Source: Caldifarciminota bacterium
GTDB lineage: Bacteria; Hydrothermota; Tepidihabitantia; Tepidihabitantales; JAOUPE01
Length of the DNA stretch: 8,953 nucleotides
Assembly: GCA_029880025.1 (NCBI GenBank)
Contig: JAOUPE010000049.1
Location: forward strand, 1 to 8,953
Reading direction: 5' to 3'
Below are positions 1 to 6,389 of this stretch, piece by piece. The position numbers and the translations under genes were made by a program. The notes below the pieces were generated by a model. That model saw nothing but the letters and a program-made list of their open reading frames with translations, ran no database searches and was not told the origin of the DNA. How positions within the stretch are numbered: the stretch's first letter is position 1; every line of letters begins with the position of its first letter.

Positions 1-92
1 TAACTATAATAAAAATACACACAAAATTAACCAAAAGTCAATAAAAAATATCAAATGATAAAGATTAAATTCTTGATGAAAATCGTATCAAC

Positions 93-120
93 TATTACAG
101 TCCGACTTCGGGTAGTAATA
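93..120 (+). other. Small hairpin (possible structured RNA element)
   Basis: The outer arms TATTAC (93-98) and GTAATA (115-120) are perfectly complementary. The inner arms CCG (102-104) and CGG (109-111) close a four-base loop. In plus-strand RNA the bases between the arms can add two G-U pairs, leaving one A-A mismatch, so the stem is nearly continuous. No T-run follows on either strand, so it does not look like a standard intrinsic terminator. Its function is unknown. Confidence 0.35.
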
Positions 121-204
121 AGATAAATAGGGAAGGCAACCATTATCCTGTTCTTTTCTCGGTTTTTCTTATAACAAAGTAAATAATCTTTTCTCTAATG
201 ACTA

Positions 205-232
205 TTGACTTCCCAATAATCTTTATTATAAA
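205..232 (+). promoter_or_regulatory. Possible sigma70-type promoter of the broken GT-C gene
   Basis: TTGACT (205-210) and TATAAA (227-232) are separated by 16 bp, and the ATG at 241 follows only 8 bp later. If this promoter is used, transcription would begin at or next to the start codon, giving a leaderless or nearly leaderless mRNA. I see no Shine-Dalgarno sequence before 241, which fits. The region is so AT-rich that a chance match is quite possible. Confidence 0.35.
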
Positions 233-240
233 TTAACAAT

Positions 241-1456
241 ATGAAGGTTTTGGGAAGAACCAAGTCGTTACAATTTTTTTGTTCCCTAATCTTATTTATT
301 GGTTTTTTAATTATCTTCGAAGGTATTGCAGTCTATGTAATAAATTTAAAAAGCCCCTATTGGGCTGACGAGGTGCATTTTGTTGAAACAATCCGTCAGT
401 TTGGTAAAGAAATTAATTTAAATTTAATAAGACATTATAATGAAATGTCGACACCATTGCCATTTATTCTCTACGCACTATGGGGAAGGATATTCGGATT
501 TGAAGTCCATATTCTGCGCTATTTCTCTATGATAATTGCTTTTATTACTTATATTCTTTTTTATTGATTACTTTTTAAGATTTTTAATGACGTTAAAATT
601 TCATTCTTAACCGCGGGATTTTTTATGATTAATCCTTATGCAATTGGTTTAAGTGTTTTTGTTTATACCGATATGTTACCAATTCTCTTTTCGATAATTT
701 GTTGTCTGGTAATGATAAAACCGAATCCAGTGATTTTCGCTATCTCCTTAGCTGGTGCTTTATTGTCTCGACAATACTTCGTGTTTTTTGGCTCTGCAGC
801 ATGTTTATACTACCTTCTCAAACTCTTTTACCAGAAAGAGTCTTATGCGCTTCGAATGTTGGTCGCATGTATTATATCTTTCTTACCAATTTTTCTCCTT
901 ATCTTTTTATGGAAAGGACTGAATCCAGACAATGCTATGAGAAAATTCTACTATGCACAAGGTCTTTCTTTCCAGCCAAATTCAATTATTCTTTATGTCT
1001 TAATGTTCTTTGTTTACTTTCTTCCTAATTATATTATTTCACTTAAAATTCTTTTATAACAATCTGAAAGTGTTAATCAGTTCCTTCATCTTTTCTTGCG
1101 TATATTGGTTTTTCCCAGTTGCACCATCCCGGGTGGCATTTGAATCGGGTATTTATACGGTCGGTTTTTTCCATCGCTTCCTTAAATTGGTTTTTAAAGA
1201 AGAATTTTTGGTAAACAGCGCCTTATTTGTATTATTCTTCTTAGGTGTGCCGATAGTCTTCTATTTTTTAAAAGACCTCTATTTAAAATGGAAGCACAAT
1301 GATTTCGATTTCCGTTTTTTTCTCAATTTAACAATTTTAGCCTTTCTGATTATTATGCCTTTTTCTTACCTAGCCTGGGAAAAATATTTTCTACCGCTGA
1401 TACCCCTTGTTTCTATTAGAATTTTGTTAACTCGTGCCCAAATAAATGAGACTTGA
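241..1456 (+). pseudogene. Broken GT-C membrane glycosyltransferase (ALG10/PMT-like), with in-frame TGA and frameshift
   Basis: Read through one stop and one frameshift, this gives about 404 residues of a polytopic membrane protein. The first segment runs 241-567 and ends at an in-frame TGA (565-567, codon 109). The same frame continues without a break (LLFKIFNDVKISFL...) through the internal ATG at 625 to a TAA at 1057-1059. Dropping one A from the AAAA run at 1045-1048 joins the reading smoothly to the frame ending at 1456 (...ISLKFFYNNLK...). After the first membrane helix (about residues 12-34) comes YWADEVHF, with D43 and E44 where GT-C enzymes of the ALG10/PMT type carry their acidic catalytic pair. 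MSTPLPFILY (69-78) and LRYFS (92-96) follow, as in that superfamily. Such enzymes transfer sugar from a polyprenyl-phosphate donor outside the cytoplasmic face. Donor and acceptor cannot be told. The two lesions could be decay or sequencing/assembly errors. Homology to GT-C is likely; the exact family is uncertain. Confidence 0.7.
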
Positions 1457-1935
1457 GGTTTCGATTCATTTCGGTTAAGATAGGTCAGGATTATTTTAAT
1501 TACATACTTGTTAAACTGAATCCAGCAAGATTTTCCGATTGGCAAATGTTTGGACTATCAGAGAAAATAAGGCATGCACTACCATTTTAATAATCACTGT
1601 GTCCGTCTCAAAGGAATATCAAGTCATTAAGTTCTATTGTCATGGTAGCACTAGGAATTTCGGAAAACTCAATATTCATCATTTTTATTTATTGGAAGAC
1701 TAATATCATCAAAATTTGACTTCAATAGTAAACAGCATAGCAAGTTGTCTCGAAAGTAATCTCATAAATAGCTCTGTAGTTAAATTCTTAATTTACTCAG
1801 AAAATAGTTCTCAACTTAGACTCAGTAGCAATTCTGTAGAAAATTTCTTAGCCAAACTCAACAAGTGCTCCTTAACCGACAATCTAAATTAACTACCAAC
1901 CAAGTTAAAATCCCATTTCCTAAGTGGCTCTCCAA

Positions 1936-1951
1936 GTAACCTACCGGGCAA
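1936..1951 (+). repeat. 16-bp direct repeat, copy 1
   Basis: GTAACCTACCGGGCAA matches the copy at 1996-2011 (GTAGCCTACCGGACAA) at 14 of 16 positions. The copies lie exactly 60 bp apart, that is, five 12-bp periods, so the direct repeat is in phase with the array around it. Confidence 0.55.
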
Positions 1952-1995
1952 TCATCTGGGCAACCGAGGAGGCTAGCCCCCGGCTCGCCCTCTGG

Positions 1996-2011
1996 GTAGC
2001 CTACCGGACAA
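1996..2011 (+). repeat. 16-bp direct repeat, copy 2
   Basis: GTAGCCTACCGGACAA, 14 of 16 identical to 1936-1951. It overlaps the odd palindrome GGTAG-C-CTACC and lies just inside the right arm of the 22-bp inverted repeat. Confidence 0.55.
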
Positions 2012-2246
2012 CCCGGAGAGCCACTCATGAAATGGGCTATTAATTAGCTTAGGATATTGATTATAGATAGACTATGAGGGTTAATTATCAGAAAGTTCGT
2101 GACTTAAATGATTGGACGATTAATTAGAAGGGATGAAGATTTGATTAGAGATTTGACTCTAAAGCAATCAAGGTATAGGTTGAGAAACCAGGTAACGGCA
2201 TTATTTACTAAGGGGCAATACTAAGGCAATTCTTAAGATACAGAAT

Positions 2247-3308
2247 CTATTTTGTAGCGATTGCCGGAGTTCCGTAAAGTGATTGCACAACATCACAGAC
2301 GACTTGATTGTTTTTAAGACTCACCTCTTCAATCCTTTCTCGACAACGCTTGGCTAAGTCATCGCGTAAATTTTTATCGTTTAAAATTCTTTTAATCGAA
2401 GCGGCAATTACTTTTGGAGTATCAATTGCATTTACGCATAAGTATTGGTTAAGGAATGGGTCTTCTGCCACCATATAAATATCAAAAGTGGTTAGAACCG
2501 GAACTGACAAAACCATCCTTTCAGCAACCGCATAATTGAAGCTCTCACCAAAAGTAACCTGTAAGGAAAGGTCCATCCCGGAAATGAAACCATAGTAATC
2601 TAATTCCGGAAGCCAAGAATGAACTACTATCTTAGGACCAATCTCTTCAACGATTTCACGAAATTTACCTAACTTAAAATTAATATGCAGCTTAGCATTT
2701 TGTTCAGTCATCTTAAAAGCAAGAGCCTGGGTTAAAATGTTCTTACCTGGGCGTGGGGAACAGAAAAGGTCTAAATTGATGCCATCGAGTTTCTGCCTTT
2801 TCACCGGGTCAAATATTTTTAAATCTATCGGATGAGGGAAAAATACTGCTTGCCTTATGAAATAGCCTAAAGATTCAAATATTCTCCGATGTGCCATCAG
2901 ATATTTTATCTTACCAGTATTTAGAAGGTCAATCAAAATCTTTAACAAACTAACTTCACTTGGCACCATCTCGGCTTGGCTTAAGGTACTACACCACATC
3001 ACTGAAGGTCGGATTCCTTTTTTAGATAGCTGTCTAACCAAATGTGCAATCAGTGGTTCAAAACTGGCAAAAATGATGTTATCGCCATAAGGAAGTAACC
3101 TATCCAAGGTGACCATCTTTAGTCGGTTTTGCACTCTAATCAATTGTCTTAGTAATGATTTATTAGCGACTTTAATCGGGAATACGAGGTCTTCTAAACT
3201 AAAGAAATCAATATCCATTTTATCGGTTAAAATTCCCTTAATATTGCGCAAAGCAGTCATCGGTCCTGGAGCCCCACGCGGTGCAGTTAAGAGCAATTTA
3301 CGACTCAT
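2247..3308 (-). CDS. GT-B glycosyltransferase (GT4-like, EX7E motif)
   Basis: A 353-residue cytoplasmic enzyme that likely transfers a sugar from an activated nucleotide donor to the lipid-linked polysaccharide unit. The N-terminus LLLTAPRGAPGPMTALRNI (5-23) looks like the acceptor-side glycine-rich loop of GT-B enzymes. The C-terminal half has SPRPGKN (184-190), WLPELDYYGFISGMDLSLQ (232-250) and GESFNYAVAE (254-263), in which E255 and E263 form the EX7E motif of retaining GT4-type enzymes. PVLTT (270-274) follows, as is usual. Length fits the family. The start at 3308 is an ATGA overlapping the stop of the 70-codon frame upstream. No clear Shine-Dalgarno precedes it, so it may depend on translational coupling. 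Its first nine codons are echoed by a diverged copy at 3491-3517. It is the last gene of the minus-strand cluster. The sugar and linkage cannot be read from sequence. Confidence 0.85.
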   Translation of the reverse strand: MSRKLLLTAPRGAPGPMTALRNIKGILTDKMDIDFFSLEDLVFPIKVANKSLLRQLIRVQNRLKMVTLDRLLPYGDNIIFASFEPLIAHLVRQLSKKGIRPSVMWCSTLSQAEMVPSEVSLLKILIDLLNTGKIKYLMAHRRIFESLGYFIRQAVFFPHPIDLKIFDPVKRQKLDGINLDLFCSPRPGKNILTQALAFKMTEQNAKLHINFKLGKFREIVEEIGPKIVVHSWLPELDYYGFISGMDLSLQVTFGESFNYAVAERMVLSVPVLTTFDIYMVAEDPFLNQYLCVNAIDTPKVIAASIKRILNDKNLRDDLAKRCRERIEEVSLKNNQVVCDVVQSLYGTPAIATK

Positions 3309-3350
3309 ATTTTCACTACCGAGAACACAGAAAACATAGAGGAGGAATAC

Positions 3351-3499
3351 TTAACCACATAGATATTAGAGATAGCAGAGGAAAAGGAGAAAACCTTAAA
3401 TACTACTCGAAGAGTCCAGCGACCGAAGGAAGCTGAACACTGGTAAACACGAGAAAAAGAAAAGAATATCTCTGATATCTCAGCGGTCTCTGCAGTTAA
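3351..3499. repeat. 149-bp element with imperfect ~30-bp terminal inverted repeats
   Basis: The left end begins TTAACCACATAGA (3351-3363). The right end, read inward on the minus strand, begins TTAACTGCAGAGA (3499-3487). Aligned over 30 positions the ends share about 21 bases, including GAGATA and CAGAG at the same offsets (19-24 and 26-30). Next to the left end, 3320-3342 carries another CGAGAACACAGAAAACATAGAGG-like stretch. The motif resembles the degenerate CACAGAGAACACAGAGG intergenic repeats I know from various bacterial genomes. It encodes no transposase, so it would be a small non-autonomous (MITE-like) element, if it is mobile at all. Confidence 0.5.
3403..3417 (+). repeat. 15-bp repeat shared with the ligase 3' end, copy 1
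   Basis: CTACTCGAAGAGTCC here is identical to the minus strand at 4921-4907. ACTC-GAA-GAGT can form a small hairpin. This copy lies in the middle of the 149-bp element; the other lies at the C-terminal codons of the ligase-like gene. Confidence 0.5.
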
Positions 3500-3513
3500 A
3501 AGTAATCTTCGAT

Positions 3514-4809
3514 TCATCGTTTCAAAATCCTCGTTACAAGTTGACGATAATTTTTAACTTCATCCAAACGGGCAAAAAGCATTTCACTGAATCTAATTTT
3601 AGAACTTTTCAAGAAAATGTAAAGTCCAATCCCAGCCGAAAATGTATTAGCAATTGTTGCGGCAATCGCTGCGCCATTGATACCCAATCGTGGAATAAGC
3701 AGTATATCCAATATAACTGTAACCAAAAATGAGACTAAAGCCATAAGCGTTCCGAATTCAGGTCTACCCGTACCTTGAAAATTTCCGCCCAATACCCGTG
3801 TGATACCAAGGGCAAGCGTACCTGGTAAATGAAGGTAGAATGGAATAAGCGATGGGTAAAATCGGGCTGAGAAAAAAATTCCAATAATCGGTTTGGCAAA
3901 AAGTGCTAATAAAAGTGAAGCCACCGCCGTTATGAAAACCGTATTGCGACAGACGGTTGCCGAAAATTTATTAGCTTGTTCTTTATCCATTCCGCTCACT
4001 TCCGGGAATAAAACGGTGCCAAACGCAGAAGGTATGTACCAGGGAAGTTCAGCTAACATTATGGCGATTGCATAGAAACCAACTTGGACCGGGCTCAAAA
4101 AGAAATTTATGATAAAAATATCGAGACGCCTTGTCAGATAGTGAAATAGTAAACCCAATACCGACCTGACACCATAACTTATTGATTTTCGCTCATAGGA
4201 AAATTGTTTAGGTATCTTAGGTTTGCCAAACTTTTTAATTAAAAGCAAACCGAAAAGGGGCGAAGTGGCAAAACCAATTAATATTGCATAAACTCCGCCT
4301 CGGAGCCCAAATTTCAAGATGAGAACAACCTGTGCTAAAAGTAGAAGAAAATTCCGTGAGACGGCTAAGAGATTGTAACCAAAAATATTCTTTTGACCCA
4401 AAAGGATTGCACATTCATATTGAAAAAAGATTTGAAAAGGAATGCAAAATATAGCTATCATTAAGAATTCAGAACTAATGTTCTTAATAACAGTGGTAAC
4501 CAACCAATTTCTTAGAATCAAAAGCACACCAATACTTATTGCTGATACAATTAATGTATTCAAAATCGACCAGCCCAGTACTTCTGAATATTCAAACTTT
4601 TTACCACCTAGAAAATAGACAATTGCCTCATCCAATCCTAAAAGCGAAATCATTACGGTTAGGATTGGAAAAGCCAAAAGCAAAGACATGATGCCTTTGC
4701 CCTCAGGACCTAAAACTCTTGTAATTAGAATATTACTTAAAAGTATTAGAATTAACGAGAAGATTTGTCCACCGAAAGTTAAAAATGAATGGCGATAATA
4801 ATCATTCAT
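3514..4809 (-). CDS. wzx: Wzx-type polysaccharide flippase (MOP/PST superfamily)
   Basis: A 431-residue integral membrane protein with about 12-14 hydrophobic segments. Members of this family move undecaprenyl-pyrophosphate-linked repeat units from the cytoplasmic to the outer face of the inner membrane. Family signs: an N-terminal amphipathic start then GGQIFSLILILLSNILITR (13-31), the loop RVLGPEGKGIMSLLLA (31-46), where GPEGKG is typical, YLTRRLDIFIINFF (224-237) with a charged pair at the start of the second half, and GTGRPEFGT (346-354) before the last helices. Length fits. The chosen start gives a normal N-terminus (MNDYYRHSFLTFGGQ). The stop overlaps the next ATG by 4 bp, indicating co-translation with the frame beyond. 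The 92-bp gap upstream holds repeats and a possible promoter. The substrate is unknown; function as a flippase is confident at family level. Confidence 0.9.
   Translation of the reverse strand: MNDYYRHSFLTFGGQIFSLILILLSNILITRVLGPEGKGIMSLLLAFPILTVMISLLGLDEAIVYFLGGKKFEYSEVLGWSILNTLIVSAISIGVLLILRNWLVTTVIKNISSEFLMIAIFCIPFQIFFQYECAILLGQKNIFGYNLLAVSRNFLLLLAQVVLILKFGLRGGVYAILIGFATSPLFGLLLIKKFGKPKIPKQFSYERKSISYGVRSVLGLLFHYLTRRLDIFIINFFLSPVQVGFYAIAIMLAELPWYIPSAFGTVLFPEVSGMDKEQANKFSATVCRNTVFITAVASLLLALFAKPIIGIFFSARFYPSLIPFYLHLPGTLALGITRVLGGNFQGTGRPEFGTLMALVSFLVTVILDILLIPRLGINGAAIAATIANTFSAGIGLYIFLKSSKIRFSEMLFARLDEVKNYRQLVTRILKR
3528..3532 (-). promoter_or_regulatory. Shine-Dalgarno-like GAGGA before the 3517 start
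   Basis: GAGGA on the minus strand lies 10 nt before the ATG at 3517, inside the flippase coding sequence. It is one of the few SD-like sequences in the window, and no comparable one precedes the ATG at 3308. This suggests 3517 is, or was, the true ribosome entry point for the glycosyltransferase position in the operon. Confidence 0.4.
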
Positions 4810-4901
4810 ATTTACAACGAATTTTTCGAATGAAAACTAATTTCTCGAATTATATGATAAAAAGATATTCGGGTCATTCGCTGATATTCGTCTCGTTTCA
4901 C
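4810..4901 (-). repeat. ATTCG-rich repeat region between ligase and flippase genes
   Basis: Two pairs of short repeats share a 19-bp spacing. AATTTTTCGAAT (4820-4831) and AATTTCTCGAAT (4839-4850) match 11 of 12. GATATTCG occurs at 4864-4871 and 4883-4890, with CATTCG between. The right end runs into the ligase stop codon and the 15-bp repeat at 4907-4921. The pattern resembles degenerate ATTCGTG-type intergenic repeats seen in some bacterial genomes. Confidence 0.45.
4849..4877 (-). promoter_or_regulatory. Possible internal promoter before the flippase
   Basis: On the minus strand a perfect TATAAT (4854-4849) lies 17 bp after ATGACC (4877-4872), which matches the -35 consensus at four of six positions. 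Transcription would start near 4842, giving a leader of roughly 33 nt before the ATG at 4809. No Shine-Dalgarno is evident. The AT-rich, repetitive context makes a chance match possible. Confidence 0.3.
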
Positions 4902-6386
4902 TCAACGGACTCTTCGAGTAGCGTAGAATTGGAAGGTTTTTTTCTCATATTTTCGTGCAATCAATTCGACTACCGCGAAAGTTGCTGCCCAGATAAGCAT
5001 CGGTCTATAAGCGGCTAAGCATACATTAAAAACCGAAACAATAAGCAAACCTACAATATTTAGAAACGCAGTAAGAACATAAATTTTTTCTTCAACCAAC
5101 AAATTTTTTCGTAAGGTTGTAATACACCTTTTTAAGAAATAAAAGATTACCGCAATAAAAGAAATTAGACCGACTAAGCCTGTTTTCCAATAGAGAAAGG
5201 CAAAAGTGTTATCAACTGTTATCTGTTCTACTTCCCGCCATCGGGTAACTACTGCGTCACCTAATCCCCTTCCAAAAAGAAAATCGTTACCAACTGTGTT
5301 TAAAGCATTTTTTATCTCTGAAACTCGGGTGATTGCCGAAATGTCATATTTTATCATTTTTGGCGAAAGAAAAACTAAAACACGGGTAAACACTGTCGTT
5401 AATAATCTACCTTGAGTCAGGTTTTGTAATAAGATATATAGTCCACCGAAAAAAATTATAGTCGCTACGATTCCATAAGTAATTTTTGTGGCATTTCTAA
5501 ATAAATAGTGTCGTTTATCATAAGCAAAAAATGCGAGAAGCATAATCAACGTGATAAAGACACTGCCATATAACGACCTTTGTTGGCTGAGCAACAACCC
5601 AACCAGAACAATTGGGAAAATTAATGTTGATAACAATCGACGTAACTTACCCGAACTATAAAGAATTGTCGCCCCGAGATAAATAAGCACCAGTGGAGTA
5701 AGGTGAATATGTTCAGACATTAATCTTGTCAATACCACAGTAGCACCTAATTGAGTAGCGGAATTAATGTATTGGATACTGGCAAATAATGAACATAAAA
5801 CCGCGAAATCAAATAATCTTCTCGGTTTTATTGATAATGGAGAGTAAAGAAAAATAAAGTATACCAAATACATCAAAAGTGCGAGATAATTCCAAGCCCA
5901 GTAAAAGCGGTTAAAACCCCTCAAAATGCCGAGAACCGCTGAAAACGAGAAGGCACCAATAAAAATTAATAGCAATTTGTCCATAGTTCGAAAAGAAACA
6001 CGACGGTTCAAGTTAGGTTCATTAGATAATGGTTCATTATGAATTTGATTACGAATCAGATACAGTAACCAGTTACCGAATAGCCAGATAAAGAGTGGCA
6101 AACCTAAATACCACGAAAAAAATATCCCCCATCCTGGGAAAAGGTGGGCATAACCTTTTTCGGGAGTAGCAATATAGTATAAAGCCATAAGATAAAAACT
6201 CCGCTCAACAGAAAATGCGCTGAAGATAAGAAATACCAATCCCAAAATCACACCCAAAACTATTACCATATTACCTTGGATAAATGCATAGAGAATCAGG
6301 AGTTCGACCAGAATGAAAAGGACAAGCAGAGCGAACCGATTTTTGCCTATCGGTACGCTTTCCCAAGTACGGTTAATGGAATACAT
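4902..6386 (-). CDS. O-antigen ligase/polymerase-like membrane protein (Wzy_C/WaaL type)
   Basis: A 494-residue protein with about 11-12 predicted membrane segments and a large extracytoplasmic loop. Proteins of this family either polymerise repeat units (Wzy) or ligate the chain to a lipid or protein acceptor (WaaL). Family signs: LLLSQQRSLYGSVF (264-277), matching the conserved SxxR region of the Wzy_C domain; the periplasmic loop with ITRVSEIKNALNTVGND (352-368), FGRGLGDAV (371-379) and VDNTFAFLYWKTGLVGL (391-407), the usual G-G-LG ... HN-hydrophobic-G-GL pattern, here with DN in place of the common HN. Which of the two reactions it performs cannot be decided; with Wzx and Wzz beside it, polymerase is likely. 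The last residues (ATRRVR) are encoded by a repeat. It lies 28 bp after the methyltransferase stop, so cotranscription is likely. Confidence 0.85.
   Translation of the reverse strand: MYSINRTWESVPIGKNRFALLVLFILVELLILYAFIQGNMVIVLGVILGLVFLIFSAFSVERSFYLMALYYIATPEKGYAHLFPGWGIFFSWYLGLPLFIWLFGNWLLYLIRNQIHNEPLSNEPNLNRRVSFRTMDKLLLIFIGAFSFSAVLGILRGFNRFYWAWNYLALLMYLVYFIFLYSPLSIKPRRLFDFAVLCSLFASIQYINSATQLGATVVLTRLMSEHIHLTPLVLIYLGATILYSSGKLRRLLSTLIFPIVLVGLLLSQQRSLYGSVFITLIMLLAFFAYDKRHYLFRNATKITYGIVATIIFFGGLYILLQNLTQGRLLTTVFTRVLVFLSPKMIKYDISAITRVSEIKNALNTVGNDFLFGRGLGDAVVTRWREVEQITVDNTFAFLYWKTGLVGLISFIAVIFYFLKRCITTLRKNLLVEEKIYVLTAFLNIVGLLIVSVFNVCLAAYRPMLIWAATFAVVELIARKYEKKTFQFYATRRVR
4907..4921 (-). repeat. 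15-bp repeat shared with the 3351-3499 element, copy 2
   Basis: On the minus strand this reads CTACTCGAAGAGTCC, identical to 3403-3417. It encodes most of the final residues ATRRV of the ligase-like protein, so the C-terminal codons of that gene appear to come from an intergenic repeat. Confidence 0.5.
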
Positions 6387-6389
6387 ATC

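Larger units (their letters stand above)
1..240. other. AT-rich non-coding stretch upstream of the broken GT-C gene
   Basis: I see no credible gene here. The stretch is strongly AT-rich. It contains one compact hairpin (93-120) and, at its right end, a promoter-like pair of hexamers just before the ATG at 241. The window edge cuts off whatever lies to the left. Confidence 0.6.
1748..2025. repeat. Degenerate tandem array with ~12-bp period
   Basis: CTC or TTC cores recur at 1749, 1761, 1772, 1785, 1796, 1808, 1821, 1832, 1845, 1857 and 1868: ten steps averaging 11.9 bp, several alternating 11 and 13. The phase blurs between 1870 and 1927. It resumes in the GC-rich part as units such as TAACCTACCGGG, CAATCATCTGGG, CAACCGAGGAGG and TAGCCTACCGGA, from 1928 to 2012 in seven steps averaging 12 bp. 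The unit is roughly YARCCnnCnGGG in the GC-rich half and TAGyTCTnnAnn in the AT-rich half. It does not encode an open frame. I do not recognise the repeat family. Confidence 0.5.
1912..2036. repeat. Large GC-rich hairpin: 22-bp inverted repeat around an 81-bp core
   Basis: The left arm 1912-1933 and right arm 2015-2036 are reverse complements at 20 of 22 positions. The core 1941-2020 is about 68% G+C, against about 30-34% in the flanking stretches I counted. Inside are further pairings: CTACC (1941-1945) with GGTAG (1995-1999), a GGTAG-C-CTACC palindrome (1995-2005), and the palindrome GGCTAGCC (1971-1978). It could fold into an extended structure on either strand. It sits between two convergent genes, where a bidirectional terminator or a structured mobile element remnant would be plausible. 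Confidence 0.6.
1457..2246. other. Gene-free convergent spacer with repeat array
   Basis: This lies between the 3' ends of the plus-strand GT-C pseudogene and the minus-strand glycosyltransferase. No reading frame of credible length or composition is present in any frame I read. From 1457 to about 1740 it is plain AT-rich sequence. From about 1748 to 2025 it shows a degenerate 12-bp periodicity with a GC-rich core bounded by inverted repeats. From about 2040 to 2246 it is AT/purine-rich with no recognisable gene. Terminators for both flanking transcripts would be expected here, but only the hairpin core is a candidate and it lacks a T-run. Confidence 0.6.
3305..3517 (-). other. 70-codon relay frame starting with a diverged copy of the glycosyltransferase start
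   Basis: The frame opens MNRRLLLTA, against MSRKLLLTA in the glycosyltransferase at 3308. Over those nine codons 22 of 27 bases match, and three of the five differences are synonymous. After GCA the two diverge: this copy runs into a repeat element and its remaining residues (ETAEISEIFFSFSR...) look like translated repeat, not a protein. The ATG overlaps the flippase stop (ATGA at 3514-3517), and the TGA stop overlaps the downstream ATG (ATGA at 3305-3308). It is not in frame with the glycosyltransferase (209-bp offset). It may be the 5' remnant of a second related glycosyltransferase or the original start displaced by an insertion. In either case it could pass ribosomes from the flippase to the glycosyltransferase. 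I do not think the peptide itself has a function. Confidence 0.5.

Noticed and set aside
699..1028. A 109-codon frame overlapping the GT-C pseudogene in another frame
   Set aside because: The overlapping frame shows a coherent membrane protein that joins the segments before and after it; this one has no such continuity.
1560..1740. A short stretch reading NNHCVRLKGISSH, faintly like the RLKGYDYS start of REP-associated tyrosine transposases
   Set aside because: Only a handful of residues match, stops occur on both sides, and no HUH motif or later domain can be found in any frame.
1748..2036. CRISPR array
   Set aside because: Units of about 12 bp are far too short and too diverged, and there is no alternation of constant repeat and unique spacer.
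1912..2036. Standard intrinsic terminator
   Set aside because: The stem is GC-rich and lies between convergent genes, but the loop is 81 bp and neither side has a T-run, so I list it as an unexplained structure.
2072..2125. Tiny frame MRVNYQKVRDLNDWTIN in the convergent spacer
   Set aside because: Seventeen codons with no ribosome site and no recognisable similarity; expected by chance.
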